A stretch of DNA of 64,000 nucleotides. It comes from Nemophila menziesii (taxonomy: Eukaryota > Streptophyta > Magnoliopsida > Boraginales > Hydrophyllaceae). The stretch lies in assembly GCA_029959085.1 (NCBI GenBank), contig JARWIR010000008.1:16106001-16170000 (forward strand), in the 5' to 3' direction. Below the pieces are notes generated by a model. It was not told where the DNA came from, ran no database searches, and worked only from the letters and a program-made list of their open reading frames with translations. A program made the position numbers and the translations under genes. Positions 1-11,259 of the stretch are shown here, in pieces; position 1 is the first letter of the stretch, and each line of letters starts with the position of its first letter.

Positions 1-1640
1 TGTTGAATAAATTCCGAGACTTCGATAATTTCCGAGTAATGTCTAGTGAAGATGCAATCCGAGCAGTACTGAATTTCAAGCATATATGCGATGCGTACAT
101 CACGGAAGGTGTGACAATAGAACAAATGTATTTCGCAAATTACCAATTTTTCCTCATAGATGCAGGAATTGAGTGGCTTGATCAATAACCACAAGATCAA
201 ATCATTAACTGGAATGAGTTACAGATTGTGTTCTTTGATCGTTACTATCTGAGAACTATGAGGTTGAAAACACAACTAGAATTGACTGCATTCCGTCAAG
301 AGCAAAATGGACCAATAGGAACATGTTGAACCAGATTTCAGATTTGTTTAAGAAGAGTTCCAAATCATGGCTATTCTGAAGTTCAACAATTGTCAATTTT
401 TCTGTAAAGGCCTTGATGGAAGTGCAAGAAAAGATTTAGATATGTTATGCGGAGGTGGATTCTTAATGGTAATGCCAGCCCATGCAAAAGTAATTTTAGA
501 TAGAGTAGTAAAAAACAAGATGAGATGAAATACCATGAGAACACCAGTCTGAGGTATAGTACATCGAGAGAGTGGAATGGCAATTGATGAAAATCTATCT
601 GCAATGGAGAAAAAATTAAAGACCACATTCGAGCTGCAAATGAAACAACTTACTTTGGCGGTTAAGGAAGGTTTTACAGGTATACGATCTAATGTGAATG
701 TTACACAAAGGTTTATGGGTGTTCAAACTGTGTATCTAATGATCATGATTGGGAAAATTGTTACAACAATTTTGAATCCGTAATGTTTGTTTCCAACCGA
801 GGGAACTATGATTCAAATGGTCAAGGTTATCAACCAAACAGAAACCATCCTGGTTTTCAATATCAAAATCCAAATAGGGTCGCAAATCTGACTCACGCAT
901 ATCAGCTCTGACCTTAAGGGAACAACTCCCAACCAAGACCACAGAATCACTACCAAGGGGGATAGAATTATAGAAATCAACCACCACAACAACCCGTACT
1001 TACACAGAAAATATGAATAAAAAAGCTCTATCTGCTCATCCTCAAGAAGTTGCAATACGTGATATACAGCAAACTATGCAAGCACTCATGTCCATGGCAC
1101 AAAAGAGTCATCAATAACAACAAGTTTCCAGTGCAAAATTGAATGAACAATCAGTTGCGTTGAAAATCCTAGAGAATCAAGTGTCACTAATGGATAAACA
1201 GCTAAATCAGCGTCCACAAAGACAATTACCCCGTGATACAGGGATTCCTCGCCATTTTGAAAATTTTAAGTCAATTTCTCCTAAGAGTAGGAAGAAATTC
1301 CCACCACCTACCTTCTCAATCATGAAGGAGAAAGAGATAACTGTCAAGCCAAAAGAGGTAAAGGATGTGGTTGAGAAATAAGTGGAACCTGTTATAGTTG
1401 AAGATGTAGTTGAAGAGGTAGTTAATGATGTGAGTGAAGACGTAATTGAAGAGCCTATTAAGGCTACGAAGGAGAATACAGAGAAAGATATGGTCATGAA
1501 AGATAATCGTCCTCCCCCTCACTTTCCATCACGTGTCCAGAAGAAGAACAATGACAAAGAGTACAAGAAGTTCATAGATATGGTGAGAAAATTACATATT
1601 AATTTGCCGTTTTAAGAAGCCATCCAAAATATACCAAAGT
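1..1640 (+). pseudogene. retrotransposon gag, degenerate
   Basis: The first 186 bases encode a stretch with the ICDAYI...GVT.EQ...YQFF pattern, which aligns with residues about 45-95 of the gag at 57811. Further gag-like pieces follow in shifting frames (around 240-430, 577-780, 1139-1381 and 1382-1615). The last contains a proline-rich PPPHFPSRVQKK segment and FIDMVRKLHINLPF, which align with the gag C-terminus of the 57811 element. No CCHC zinc knuckle is visible in a readable frame. The gene is disrupted by many stops and frameshifts and cannot give a full protein. In family members this protein forms the cytoplasmic virus-like particle. Confidence 0.8.
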
Positions 1641-1656
1641 ATATGAAGTTTAGGAG

Positions 1657-2193
1657 GTGCTTTTAAACAAACACAAATATTATGAGAATGAGATGATTGA
1701 TCTACCGGAGGAGTGTAGTGCGATATGTCAAAGTAAGTTGCCTCCAAAATTAGAAGATCCCGAAAGTTTCAATATTCTTATATCTATTGGTAAAGAGTGG
1801 ACCGGGAAAGCTTTGTGTGACTTAGGTGCGAGTATCAATCTCATACCTAGGTCAGTATTTGGAAGGTCGAGGATTTGGCCTGCAAAACCTACTACTATGG
1901 TCATACAAATGGCGGATAGATCCTTATCCCATCCTGAAGGAAAGATTGAAGACGTCCGCATCAAAGTAAATAACCTTATATTTCCGTATGATTTCGTTAT
2001 GCTTGATTACGACACAGATATGAATGTCCCCATCATATTAGGAAGACCATTCCTAGCCACGGGACATACTTTAATTTATGTAGAGAATAGAAAATTAATC
2101 ATGCGAGTGCAAGACGAGGAGGAAAAGTTTAACGTGTTCAAGGCGATAAAGTTCCCCACTTCTCTAGGATTGCTTTTTCTTGGATACCATTGA
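1657..2193 (+). pseudogene. retropepsin-like aspartic protease domain of Athila-type element
   Basis: This 178-codon open stretch contains the active-site motif DLGASINLIP (residues about 56-65), the Gypsy retropepsin signature with A-L-C just before it, and downstream PIILGRPFLATG, the second conserved block of plant Gypsy proteases. In this family the domain cleaves the Gag-Pol polyprotein. There is no in-frame ATG: the stretch is a middle part of a former Gag-Pol frame and continues the degenerate gag upstream. It is intact over the protease fold but isolated, because no reverse transcriptase follows. It is the least decayed coding part of this copy. Confidence 0.8.
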
Positions 2194-2612
2194 AAAAGTA
2201 GAGAAAGAGCCAACCAAGGTTGTGGTGACCTTAGGAATGGAGGAGAGAGAACTAAGAAAGAATCCACCAAATAAAGCTCCTCCAAATCCTAAGGACAATC
2301 CACACCTTGCTCGTGCAAAGAAAATAACAAGGAATCGTGTTTTGGGGGTTCCAAAAGAACCAAAGAAAGAGAAAAGGAGGAGTTCATAGTTGGCAAAAAT
2401 TCGCATTGAAGAAGCCTGATCCTCCTCAGAAAGAACGTAAATCCAAGATTTCTTGGTTGGGACCACTCATGGTCACGAGGACTATCTCTGAGAAGTTAGT
2501 TGGAATTAAAGACAAGGAATGTGAATTTCGAATAGTAAATGTTTATAACCTCACCCAATGCTGGGGAGGTTATGTAAAGAAATTATCTTTGAGGTAACTC
2601 GTCGAGCTAAAC
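2194..2612 (+). pseudogene. basic linker and integrase C-terminal tail remnant
   Basis: Two overlapping frames carry a lysine- and proline-rich linker (2180-2389) and then a segment with SWLGPLMVTR and a later VN (2440-2560), which resembles the SH3-like integrase tail (RWGGPYIVT...VNG) of the element at 59628-59969. Just after both tails lies the same noncoding string GACGTTAAACAAAAG (about 2612 and 59995), which supports the alignment. Everything between protease and this tail in a complete element (RT, RNase H, integrase zinc finger and catalytic core) is missing. Confidence 0.55.
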
Positions 2613-2814
2613 GACGTTAAACAAAAGCCGTTTCAACTGTATATTAGTTTATTGCATTCAGTCTTTTAATTTTTTAGTGTATAATAGAGTAATTTGATGT
2701 TTATTAGTGTAAATTTTTAAGACCTGAGAAGGTAAGGAATGTTTTTGATGTTTGCAGGTATTAAAACTCCTTGAGTTTGGATTTTAACATGTGCGAGACG
2801 GAGTAATTACGCGT

Positions 2815-3220
2815 CTAAGTGTCCATATGCAAAAACACAGACCGACTAGCCGGACCTGCCGCCGGTATGCCGATCAAAGTCTCTGGAATTGGCACACTTA
2901 GACGCACGTGTAAAGTGCATTGGCAACATAACAAAAATCGCGCCTGGCAAGCTGGACAGACGGACGGAATGCTGGCCAAAGTCTCTGGAAAACGTGCCAT
3001 TATACGCAACAAAAATGTGTGTCAGCGAGAAATCAAATTCGCGACCGGCAAGCTGGCCAGACCGCCGACATACCGGCCAACTTTTCGCAAGCTACTGAAA
3101 AATCATTCGCTATACGCAACAAAAAGTTGCGAATACAAAAAAGAAAAGAAAAAGAAAAATTTAAGCCCGGCTAGCCGACCCTTTTACCGGCATACAGGCC
3201 GGGTCTGCGAGACTTGACCT
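2815..3220 (+). repeat. GC-rich degenerate tandem repeats in the Athila-like element
   Basis: Three and a half imperfect units of about 100-125 bp follow each other. Each begins with a GC-rich core like GGCAAGCTGGCCAGACCGCCG and continues to an AT-richer part with ACGCAACAAAAA. They lie between the integrase tail and the 3' region, the same relative place as the GC-rich repeats at 60190-60545. Open frames here (for example 2819-3217) follow from high GC and are probably not genes. Confidence 0.7.
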
Positions 3221-4793
3221 AATCCTTATGAAAAACTTTTTCTTCCTTTTTCATTAGCCTCTCACATATAAAACTCCATTGTAGACGAACCCAAGCTCTG
3301 AAAACACCTGCAACCTACCATCAAAACACCAAGATATCATCGAAACATCTCTCTAAACATCATCCAAACATAGAATCAGATCACAAACCTTTCCAAAACA
3401 CCAAAAAATTCATATTTTAATCCAAATATTCTTTTTCACCAAAGATTAAAGTTTACATATCAAACCTTTCCGTAACCTTGAGATATTGATCACCCAACTC
3501 ATAACATACTATAATCCATATCCATACTCCTTCAAGAACACCAAAAGTCATAAATTTCATCCAAAACTTTAGGGAATTCTTGAAGCTTTGAGTTTGGAGT
3601 CATTCAAGATGACACAAAGGTTGGAGAGGTTAAGAAGAACATGAAGAGAAAAGAGAGTTTGGTGTTAAGGAAGAATTTTCGAGGATTATGTGATAATTTA
3701 GAGGAGAAACATGAGGAGATGATTAAGATATAGGAATAGAGAGTTCGTGTTGAACTAGAGATGAAATTGGAGTGAAATTATGTAACTAGGAAAATGATAG
3801 AGACAGTTCTTTGGTAGCCACTTGAGACCTTTTTAGCTTTCTAACCATTGATTAATTATATCCTTCATAGCCCCATATTTGAGCCTTTAATCCTTTACTT
3901 TGAAGCCACATTATAAGTCTATCCTTTAGATCTTAGGACTATACCATATGACCGGAACTTGAATCACGGTGGCTTAAGACTAGTTCTCCTTGAGCTTGAG
4001 TTTGGGGTGAGGGAATCTGTTATTACATCCGTTGGGCAGATTTGTGATGTTCTTGAATGATTATGCACTTTATTGTAAATTTATTTGTCGGTCACTAAAA
4101 GTAAAAGAGAAAAGAAAAAGAAAGATAGAAGAAAAAAATTGAGAAAATAAGTGAGCATGACAGTTCACATTAAAAAGAATGTCATGTTTAACTGACAAAA
4201 AAAAGATTGAAGAAATATTGAAATAAAAGAAGCGGCAAAGGAATATTTTTATTGTAATCATTTTAATAGGTTTGGGTTTATTTGGGGACGCTAAATTTGT
4301 GCGTCAAGTGAGTGAGATCATATGTGAGTTTAAACTCAAGCTCATGACAGTTTGTTGAAGGCTAGTGAGGAGAGAGCCAAAAGCTCACTTTTCATTATCC
4401 AAATGTACTATACCGTCCCTAAGCCTACGCTAAAATCGTAAAGACCTCATGATTCCTAGATACATAGTGGAATAACATTTTTGCTTATAGGGAGTAAGTT
4501 AAGTTGAGATTTCAAAGCAAGTAAAGATTGATGAACACCCTATAGCCACCATCTCGAGCTAAGTATTAAGTGTAACCTTCTAGATTGTGGAATTAATTTT
4601 TGATTGAAATCATTTATGTGTTTGATTTTGTATGATATGTGTATATGTGCATTTGTTCTTAGGTTTTACTATATAAAATTTATTTTGAGTTTTGCTTTGG
4701 GTTTATGCTCTAGATGCTGCATTTGCTTCTTACCTTAGGCCTCTACTTTTGTTCTTACTTTGTCGAGACGAAAAAGGTTTGAGTTGGGGGTAT
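3221..4793 (+). other. 3' noncoding region and polypurine tract of the Athila-like element
   Basis: No convincing gene. A 31-codon frame at 3641-3733 (lysine/glutamate-rich) sits where the element at 56208 has its extra ORF (60903-61370) and may be its decayed counterpart. A GAGTTTGGGGTGAGGG string near 4000 matches one near 62040. A 45-bp block at 4360-4404 is identical to 62434-62478. The polypurine tract GAGTTGGGGG (4781-4790) ends three bases before the 3' LTR. Confidence 0.7.
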
Positions 4794-6284
4794 TGATGTC
4801 TTTCTTTTTGTTATAAATAAATGCCCTTGGGAGACATAATTTTAGGTAGAATTTGTGCTTAGTTAGTTGATTTATAAGTGTATTTTGCTATATTGCACTT
4901 TTTTCTTTCAGATTTGGATTATTGTTACTTTTAGAACTTTTGTGCGATAATTTTCTTGTTTAGTGTGAAGTTCTTAGGTACATGGATGCTAGGATACATT
5001 AAGATGAAGAGAAGAAGTGAAGTTCAAATCCCATGAGCAAAAGGAATTGTCAAAAGAGAGAAATATATCATTGCAGTGAAGGAGGAGGAGGATTCGAAAC
5101 TGGGAATCGTCACTTCTAGCCCTTTCCAAGCCCAAACGGTGCAGATTCAGACCTGGTTGTTCAAATGGAAATGGTGCACCTCTAAGTTAGCGAAATTTGA
5201 GAAGTGGAATCAGGTGATTTAGTCTTACGATGCGAAAGTTACACATGTTTTACTAAAGTGTGTTCAGCCGTTGCGGAAATAGTAAAATGGACTTGGGCCC
5301 TTGATCATTTAATTAAGTCAAATAAGGGCCCAATCAGTTTTTAAGATCTATATAAGACAACCTAAATCTCATTAATCAGCACCTTTCATATACGCTTAAT
5401 TTTATATCATAATTCTGAAAGAGAGCCAGAGCAGAAGACTTGGAAGTGAAGAAGCAGAACCTGGAGAAGACCTTCTTTCTCCAACAACAGTCAAATCATT
5501 CCAACCTTTAGGTTCTTTTCAATTCAATTTAGGAATATGTATATCTTAATTTTTTTTCTTTTTTGCATTTAATTATGAACTAAAATTATTATACTTGAGA
5601 ATCGCGTAATGAGATGAACCCTACTTTAGTTAATGCATTTCAATTTGGGATTAGTTTCTAATTTAATCTGAGTTGAGTATTTCATATTGATTATTATTTT
5701 GCACTTAATTACTATCAATATATTAGCTAATCGGAGATGTGTCATAGTAATTAGGCTATTCACTAGTGGCAGTGATCATCCAGAAGGGGGGGGGGGGTTT
5801 AATTACTGAACTAAATAATAAACATGTTGTATTCGTCATTGATTCTGACGGGCTTGACTAACAGCGTAGCCAATTGGGTAATACTCTTAACCATCTGAAC
5901 GTAGCTTATAATCTCCCTTACGGGGTTTGTTATACTGTAGGATAATTCCTAAGTTTACCCTGACGGGAGTTAGGAAATATTAGAGTCCCGCCTAGTATAG
6001 AAATACCGACTCTACCCTTAAAGAAATCATTAATTACATGAATTTAGGTGAATCCCTAGCAAGACCCAAGTACACTTCTATTATTTGCGTATAATCTTTT
6101 AGTCTTTATTTTATTTACATTCAATTAATCTATACTTTCTTGCGTTTAGTAGTTTATTAATAAAAAACAAAACAAAAATTAATCTATCGTTTTTACTTAT
6201 TTATTATTTGGAACGACCCGTACACTTGCGGTCAGTTACTCCTCTTATTTAGTGTTCATTTATATCATACTTTAGGAGCGACCA
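4794..6284 (+). repeat. 3' LTR of Athila-like element
   Basis: Starts TGATGTC immediately after the polypurine tract and ends ACCA at 6284, length 1491 bp, close to the other two LTRs of this type in the window (about 1478 and 1580 bp). A TATA-like TATATAAG lies at 5349-5356, the likely U3 promoter. Near the end it carries CCGTACACTTGCGGT, also found near the end of the solo LTR at 38806-40385, and CCCTGACGGG, likewise shared. A run of about 13 G lies near 5785. The right boundary is inferred by alignment with the other two LTR ends. Confidence 0.8.
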
Positions 6285-6448
6285 AGCTGTGAGCAACGTT
6301 GAGTTTTTTTTTCAAAAAAATTGAGAACTTATAATTTTAGATTTCATAGATCTCTCGGTTTTTAGATACTCACGTAGTTAAATTTATATTTTGTCAATTT
6401 ATATTATATTATCTATATCTATACAATGCATGACTCTTAAAAAGTCAC

Positions 6449-6921
6449 TAAGGTGTTGTTTGTTTTTTTAGGTAATAAGTGCTGAATGCTGAATGAATAG
6501 TTGAATAAAACTAATTCTGTTATGAGGCAGTGTCTGAATGATTCAAACTTAGGGGATGTTTGTTTGCACTTAATGAGATCTTAATCTGATTCATTAAGAC
6601 GCTAGATTAATAAGACTGTTTCTTTTCTAACCAATTCAGATCTGAACGGCTCTTAACAGGTCTGTTTCATTAAGATTTAAAATTAAGTTTGATTCGTTCA
6701 GATACTGCTCCTTAACAGAATAAGTTATATTCAGCTGTCATTCAGCGTTAATACTTATCACTTAAAAAAAATTAATCGACACCTTAGTTTAAAATCTTAA
6801 TGAAACAGACCAGTTAAAAGTCATTAAGATTTGAATTGGTTAGAAAAAACAAATTATCTTATTCATTCAATGTCTTAATAAATCAGATTTTGATCTCTTT
6901 CCGTGAAAACAAACACCCCTA
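6449..6921. mobile_element. two interleaved inverted-repeat (MITE-like) units
   Basis: Four blocks lie in the order A, B, A-inverted, B-inverted. A (about 6450-6551) is repeated inverted at 6684-6786, with outer ends CTAAGGTGT and ACACCTTAG. B (about 6551-6685) is repeated inverted at 6784-6921, with ends AGGGGATGTTTGTTT and AAACAAACACCCCT. The arms match along about 100 and 135 bp. Both ends have the GGTGTTTGTTT look of hAT-type MITEs. There is no coding capacity. Confidence 0.7.
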
Positions 6922-7746
6922 GGACAAGAAAATCAACCAAACATATAATAACATTTTCTAGTTAAAAATACTTTCCAATTTTATCACAATTTGTGTTATA
7001 AACATAAAAAGTTCTACTAAAATATTTGTTTTAAATAACCGAACTTGGTTAGTGTTTTGGATCTAACTCGTATATTCTTTGTTCCAAGATCTGACTCGTA
7101 TGCATTACTATATGTGCATCTCATGTATCTATTGTTGAATACGGTAGACCAATCGGTGTTGATAGAGTCATGTACTCGTAGACTGTTGAAAAGGTGGCTA
7201 TAGTGGTTTTGAAAAGCATACGCTTTTTGTCTCTCGTTTAATGGAAAAACTTTTTCAAAAGGAAAAACTTTTACAAAAGGGGAACTGTTTAATTAGACAT
7301 GTATGAATCTTGATAATTATAGATATCATAAATCAATTATGATAGTGAGTATAGTTATTGTATATAGTTCGGCTTTTGATGTGATTCTATAATGTTAGAT
7401 GCAAAATAGTACTATTCATGATGCTTTTTAGAAGACATTTTTTACATGTGTACAAAATTCAATCGAAAAAATATGATGTTTATCAACCGTTAAAAAGTGA
7501 AACTAGTTTTTTTTTAAATTTAGTAAATAATTTAGAAAATGTAAAATTTATTATTGAACCAACTCTTTGTTATAATAACAGTTAAATTTCTTCTGGACAA
7601 AAAAAAAAAAATCATGATCTCTAATGAGGACCAAACACTATCCAAACTGTAGCACATTTACTCTTATTTTCATAATGAGATTTCATAGATAGTCTAGAGG
7701 GACTTGTAACTCTACGGGCCCGGATCACGCATTGCTCCTTTTTTAA
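6922..7746. other. AT-rich intergenic stretch
   Basis: I see no gene, RNA gene or clear repeat. A near-duplicate GGAAAAACTTTT.CAAAAGG string occurs twice around 7240-7280. Confidence 0.5.
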
Positions 7747-8034
7747 CTAGCTTATCCGCACATAAGTTGGCTTCACGAAAGATTGACTTACCACAAAACT
7801 CGGGTGATCTTGCAATATATCCAACATTCGTGTCCTATAAGAACACCGACTACTTGAACTCCCACCGCCCTTCATTAGCGCATGAAGCTCATTCGAGTTT
7901 GTCTCAATGTAGAGATTTTTGTAACCATTCCTAATTGCCCAACGTAAACCATAGTGCAAGGCAAGGAGTTCCGAGGTGAAAGACGATTCCACCAAACACG
8001 AGCCTACAAAGCCAGCTATGAACATATATCTTAT
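7747..8034 (-). pseudogene. LINE RNase H domain fragment
   Basis: The minus-strand frame of 92 codons contains FTSELLALHYGLRWAIRNGY followed by LYIETNSNELHALM, the pattern of the RNase H-like domain (RVT_3) at the C-terminus of plant LINE polyproteins: a conserved glutamate in the (A/S)E(x)LAL helix, and IE(T/S)(N/D)S in place of the usual I.SDS strand. It lacks the first DG strand and the rest of the element. This is an isolated remnant with no intact gene around it. Confidence 0.65.
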
Positions 8035-8995
8035 CTCTCAAAATCCTACCGATAGGAGAAATAGATAAATATAATAATAGGAGCAATTTTTTGGCAAAAA
8101 ATAAGCAATTGAGTCAGATTTTACTTATATTTCTCAAAAGTTCAATTGTACATTAAAAACTAGATGGTTTTGAAACCATTCAAGTCAAAATTTAAAAAAA
8201 ATTGGTATTTAATAATGACAATATAGTTAAACATACTGAATAACAAACAAATTAATTAGACAGGTTCAATGGAGTATCTTTCCAAATTCTTGATTCCAAA
8301 AATGTTACTAATCATAACTTTCTTCCTGGTTTTAGATTATTATTTCTTTTTGGAAATAAGAAACAGAACATAACACATTGGATCAAATGGCCAACTCTTA
8401 TTAAACAAAAGTCAGATGGTGGTCTTAGTTTTAAGGAGTTTCATGATAATAATCTATCTTTACTGGCATCTAATGCCTGAAAATTCCTACTTAAACCTAA
8501 GTCGATTGTTTTCAGATTTTAAAAAGGAAAATACTTTTACTAATCTGGTTTTTTGGAAGCAAAAGTAGGAAGCAATTGTAATTAAGGTTGGAGGAGCTTA
8601 ATATGTAGAAGAGATGTTTTTACGAATGATCTTATTGGTAGGTTGGGAATGGTTATTCTATCAAAATTTAGGAAAATAATTGGGTTCCAGGCTATAATAT
8701 CCTTACCAGACCAACACATTCTTAGTTGGTATGGGTGAAAGAACTTATGAATGAAGCTGGTACTTGTTAGACTTTAAGTATATTGAATAGTTTGTTTAAT
8801 TCCATTCTGATAGCAACCAATTTGAGTATACACATGTCTCCAAATCATGTAGACTCCCTAATTTAGTAAAAAACAAACTCGGAGAGCGTTAAAGTTAAGG
8901 AGACATATACTCAACTTAGGAGGGCTCAAGAGAAGATTGAGGATGAAAAGGAAAAATTAAAAGGAGAATCTTCTACTCCTTTACATGACAAAATT

Positions 8996-9481
8996 TTGAG
9001 ATTTATTTGGAGTCTTAAAGGGGCACCAAAAGTAAGATTTTTTTTATGGAGAAGTTGTATGAATGGGCTCCCAACCAATGAGAGTAGATATAAAAGGAAA
9101 ATGGAAACTTTTTTTGAATGTGATATATGTAAGAATAACTTAGAAACTATTGAACACACTATTTTCCAATGTGAATGGGTCAGAGCTACTTGGCTAGCCT
9201 CTCCACTCAATTTTCTACCCCTTAAGGGCCCTACTAGTTCTTTGATAACATGGGTTGAAAACTTGATGAATTTCTTGGATAACACTGGGGATATGGGACA
9301 TATGAGTGGAGAGCTAGCAAAATCCTTGGCCTGGCACATTTGGAAAGAGAGAAACAAAAGTATTTTTCAAGGCAAAGTCCCAGACCCTTACAGAACGTAC
9401 AGTTGGCCATTAAGACAAATGATGAGTATATTATTGCTAATAGTAAGGAACCCGAGGTCTTGTAAAATTCAAATATATTGA
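8996..9481 (+). pseudogene. LINE zf-RVT (reverse-transcriptase-associated zinc-binding) region
   Basis: A 161-codon open stretch. It has W.....KV.FFLWR, NGLPT...R, a CDIC pair about 40 residues in, then ETIEHTIFQCEW with a histidine and cysteine, the C-x2-C...H...C arrangement of the zf-RVT domain found after RT in plant LINE polyproteins. It ends with an AWHIWKERN helix. The first Met is not a real start: upstream residues (around 8926-8995, charged QEKIEDEKEK-like) belong to the same former frame. The function in LINEs is unproven and probably nucleic-acid binding. Confidence 0.7.
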
Positions 9482-9598
9482 AAAATTCAAATATATTAAG
9501 TTCTGATGATCATAACCAGGCTACCATAGCGAAGTCAAATATTATTAGGAATGCAAATTATGAACATTTAGAGCATTATTTATCTAACACTGGATGGG

Positions 9599-10045
9599 AT
9601 GTTGCATTTGATATTCATACTTCTCATTCATGTATTTATTGCCATAGACCATAATAGAAATATTTTGGATGGGAATGTGAAGTTTTTGGGAGACTTATCA
9701 CCATTGGAGGCCGAAGCAAGGGGTGTACTAAAAGCTTGTAGATTGGCTAGTTTTTTCAAGTGTGGAGTAGTCACTATAGAGAGTGATTGTGCTTATCTTG
9801 TTAGGCCTCTAATTTGTAATAAAGTTAAAACCCCTTTTTGTATTAAGCATCTTTGGGATGACATTAGAACTCTTAGTTTTTGTGGTAATATTTCATACTC
9901 CTAAGTCAATAGAAGTAAAAATCAGATGGTGAATTAGGTAGCTAAACGAGGCATCAAAGGCAACTTGTTTAACTTTGATTGGTTTCAGTCACCCAAATTA
10001 GACAAACTATCAATGGATGGTTACAACGCGATATACATTGGGTGA
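9599..10045 (+). pseudogene. LINE RNase H remnant
   Basis: The frame shows LSPLEAEARGVLKACRLA, then VVTIESDCAYLV, matching the RVT_3 pattern (E in the first helix, ESD strand). After a stop at 9902 the same frame continues with NQMVN..AKRG, the place of the final N.VAD.LAK helix of these domains. The upstream DG-bearing strand is broken. It follows the zf-RVT region at 8996 and belongs to the same element. Confidence 0.6.
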
Positions 10046-10090
10046 TCTTATTTTGTAATTTATCTTCTTAATGCAATCTTTTCCGACTAC

Positions 10091-10479
10091 AAAAAATTAA
10101 CGATTATATTAATTTTATTTTATATCGTACGTATAATTTAACATTTATTTGGGTTAAGTAAAAGATTGTATAAATATGAAGTAAAAGTTGTGCAATGCAT
10201 AAATTAACAGTTCTACCGAATTTTGAAAGTTTAAAATAGTATCTATCTACTCGTTAAATAATATTTCAATAAGCTTCAATAAGAACCCCACTATTCATTC
10301 ATGAAAACATGATGAGGGTATAATGCAAAATTTGATTAAAAAGACACACACTTTCACTTCCTTAAGAATAGAAACTTTTGAGGTCGAGGGTAGAGCATTT
10401 CTCATTGCAAGATTGTTTCTTACTCGCTGTTAAGCCAAAATATAATACAAGGAACCTCGACGCAGTAAAAGTCGAAAAG
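10091..10479. other. AT-rich intergenic stretch
   Basis: No gene or recognisable repeat seen. Confidence 0.5.
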
Positions 10480-11179
10480 TTATGCTATGCTTCAGAATAA
10501 ATACACAAACGTCCGTGGAAGAGATCGATCAAACCTCATTGTTAAGTTAGTTTCTAGAGGAAAAGTTACAAGTGCAATTATCATGAGGCAAATATGCCGC
10601 ATCAACAGAGTAGCTTTGCCTAGGTTTATGTTACATACTTGCTTTCTACTTAAACTTCGCCAAGTAGTCTTTCCTGTATCTATTGATATCTATAAATATC
10701 TCCCGCTCTTACAGAACCAGGCCTCTCTGGTTATTCTCTCTATAAAACTCTCTCTAATAATAGATGTGGTTAATATATAGTCGGCTAAACTCTCATTAAC
10801 TCCTCTAGCTAAGTTATTTCCAATAGCAAAAAAATTATGTTGATTTTTGAAGTGCCATTGAGAGCGCATCTCCCTTTGGTCCCGACTTAGTGTCGGTATC
10901 AAGAAGGCTATGAGAGATTTTAAAGATCCTCAAATCTTCACTGAGATCCACAGAAAGGGTAAGACAAAACTCCTTGCTCGATTATCAAGAGTAAAGTACC
11001 ACGTTACATACTCTCCTCATTGTATGATTCATTATTCCTAATTCTACTCTCCTTTGGCCTACACATATGCAAATCTGTCCTTGCTTTTTGGTTTTGTTCT
11101 TACGCTCGGCTCAAGAATGGTTCTGAAACTAATGGTCGTGTGATTTTCATGCTCTATCATCTGACGCCATCTGTGAGAA
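10480..11179 (+). repeat. possible degenerate Gypsy LTR followed by a primer-binding site
   Basis: At 11162-11179 the sequence TGACGCCATCTGTGAGAA resembles the TGGCGCCGTCTGTGGGAA primer-binding string common just after the 5' LTR of plant Gypsy elements, differing at a few transition positions. Upstream lie TATA-like boxes (TATAAATA at 10691-10698). No second LTR or coding region was found, and the left boundary is not visible, so this is only a candidate. Confidence 0.3.
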
Positions 11180-11259
11180 TCTACTCTGAATCCTATTGAA
11201 ATTCCACAACGAGTGTTTCAGGCGAATTGATTTAAAAAGGGAGAATAATGCTATAACAA

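Larger units (their letters stand above)
1..6284 (+). mobile_element. Athila-like Ty3/Gypsy LTR retrotransposon, left end outside window
   Basis: The order of parts is gag remnant, aspartic protease remnant, integrase C-terminal remnant, GC-rich repeat block, long noncoding 3' region, polypurine tract (4781-4790) and 3' LTR (4794-6284). Reverse transcriptase, RNase H and the integrase core are missing: protease passes into an integrase-tail-like segment within about 200 bp. Layout and several noncoding blocks match the element starting at 56208, so the two are relatives, but coding identity is low and this copy has many frameshifts and stops, so it is older. The 5' LTR should lie left of base 1. 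The five bases after the 3' LTR (AGCTG, 6285-6289) are the expected target duplication, which cannot be checked here. Confidence 0.85.
8270..10090 (+). mobile_element. LINE 3' half, degenerate
   Basis: Plus-strand remnant of a plant L1-like LINE. In order it shows the post-RT region (about 8340-8520, with HWIKWPTL and DGGLSFKEF..NNLSLLAS), the zf-RVT region (8996-9481) and an RNase H remnant (about 9600-10045). Stops and frameshifts are frequent. The reverse transcriptase core and upstream endonuclease are absent, so the copy is 5'-truncated. The 3' end is not marked by a clear poly(A) and is placed by the end of the RNase H-like frame. Confidence 0.7.

Noticed and set aside
10487..10902. Frames of 97 and 70 codons on opposite strands
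   Set aside because: Overlap each other, lack recognisable motifs and lie in a possible LTR.
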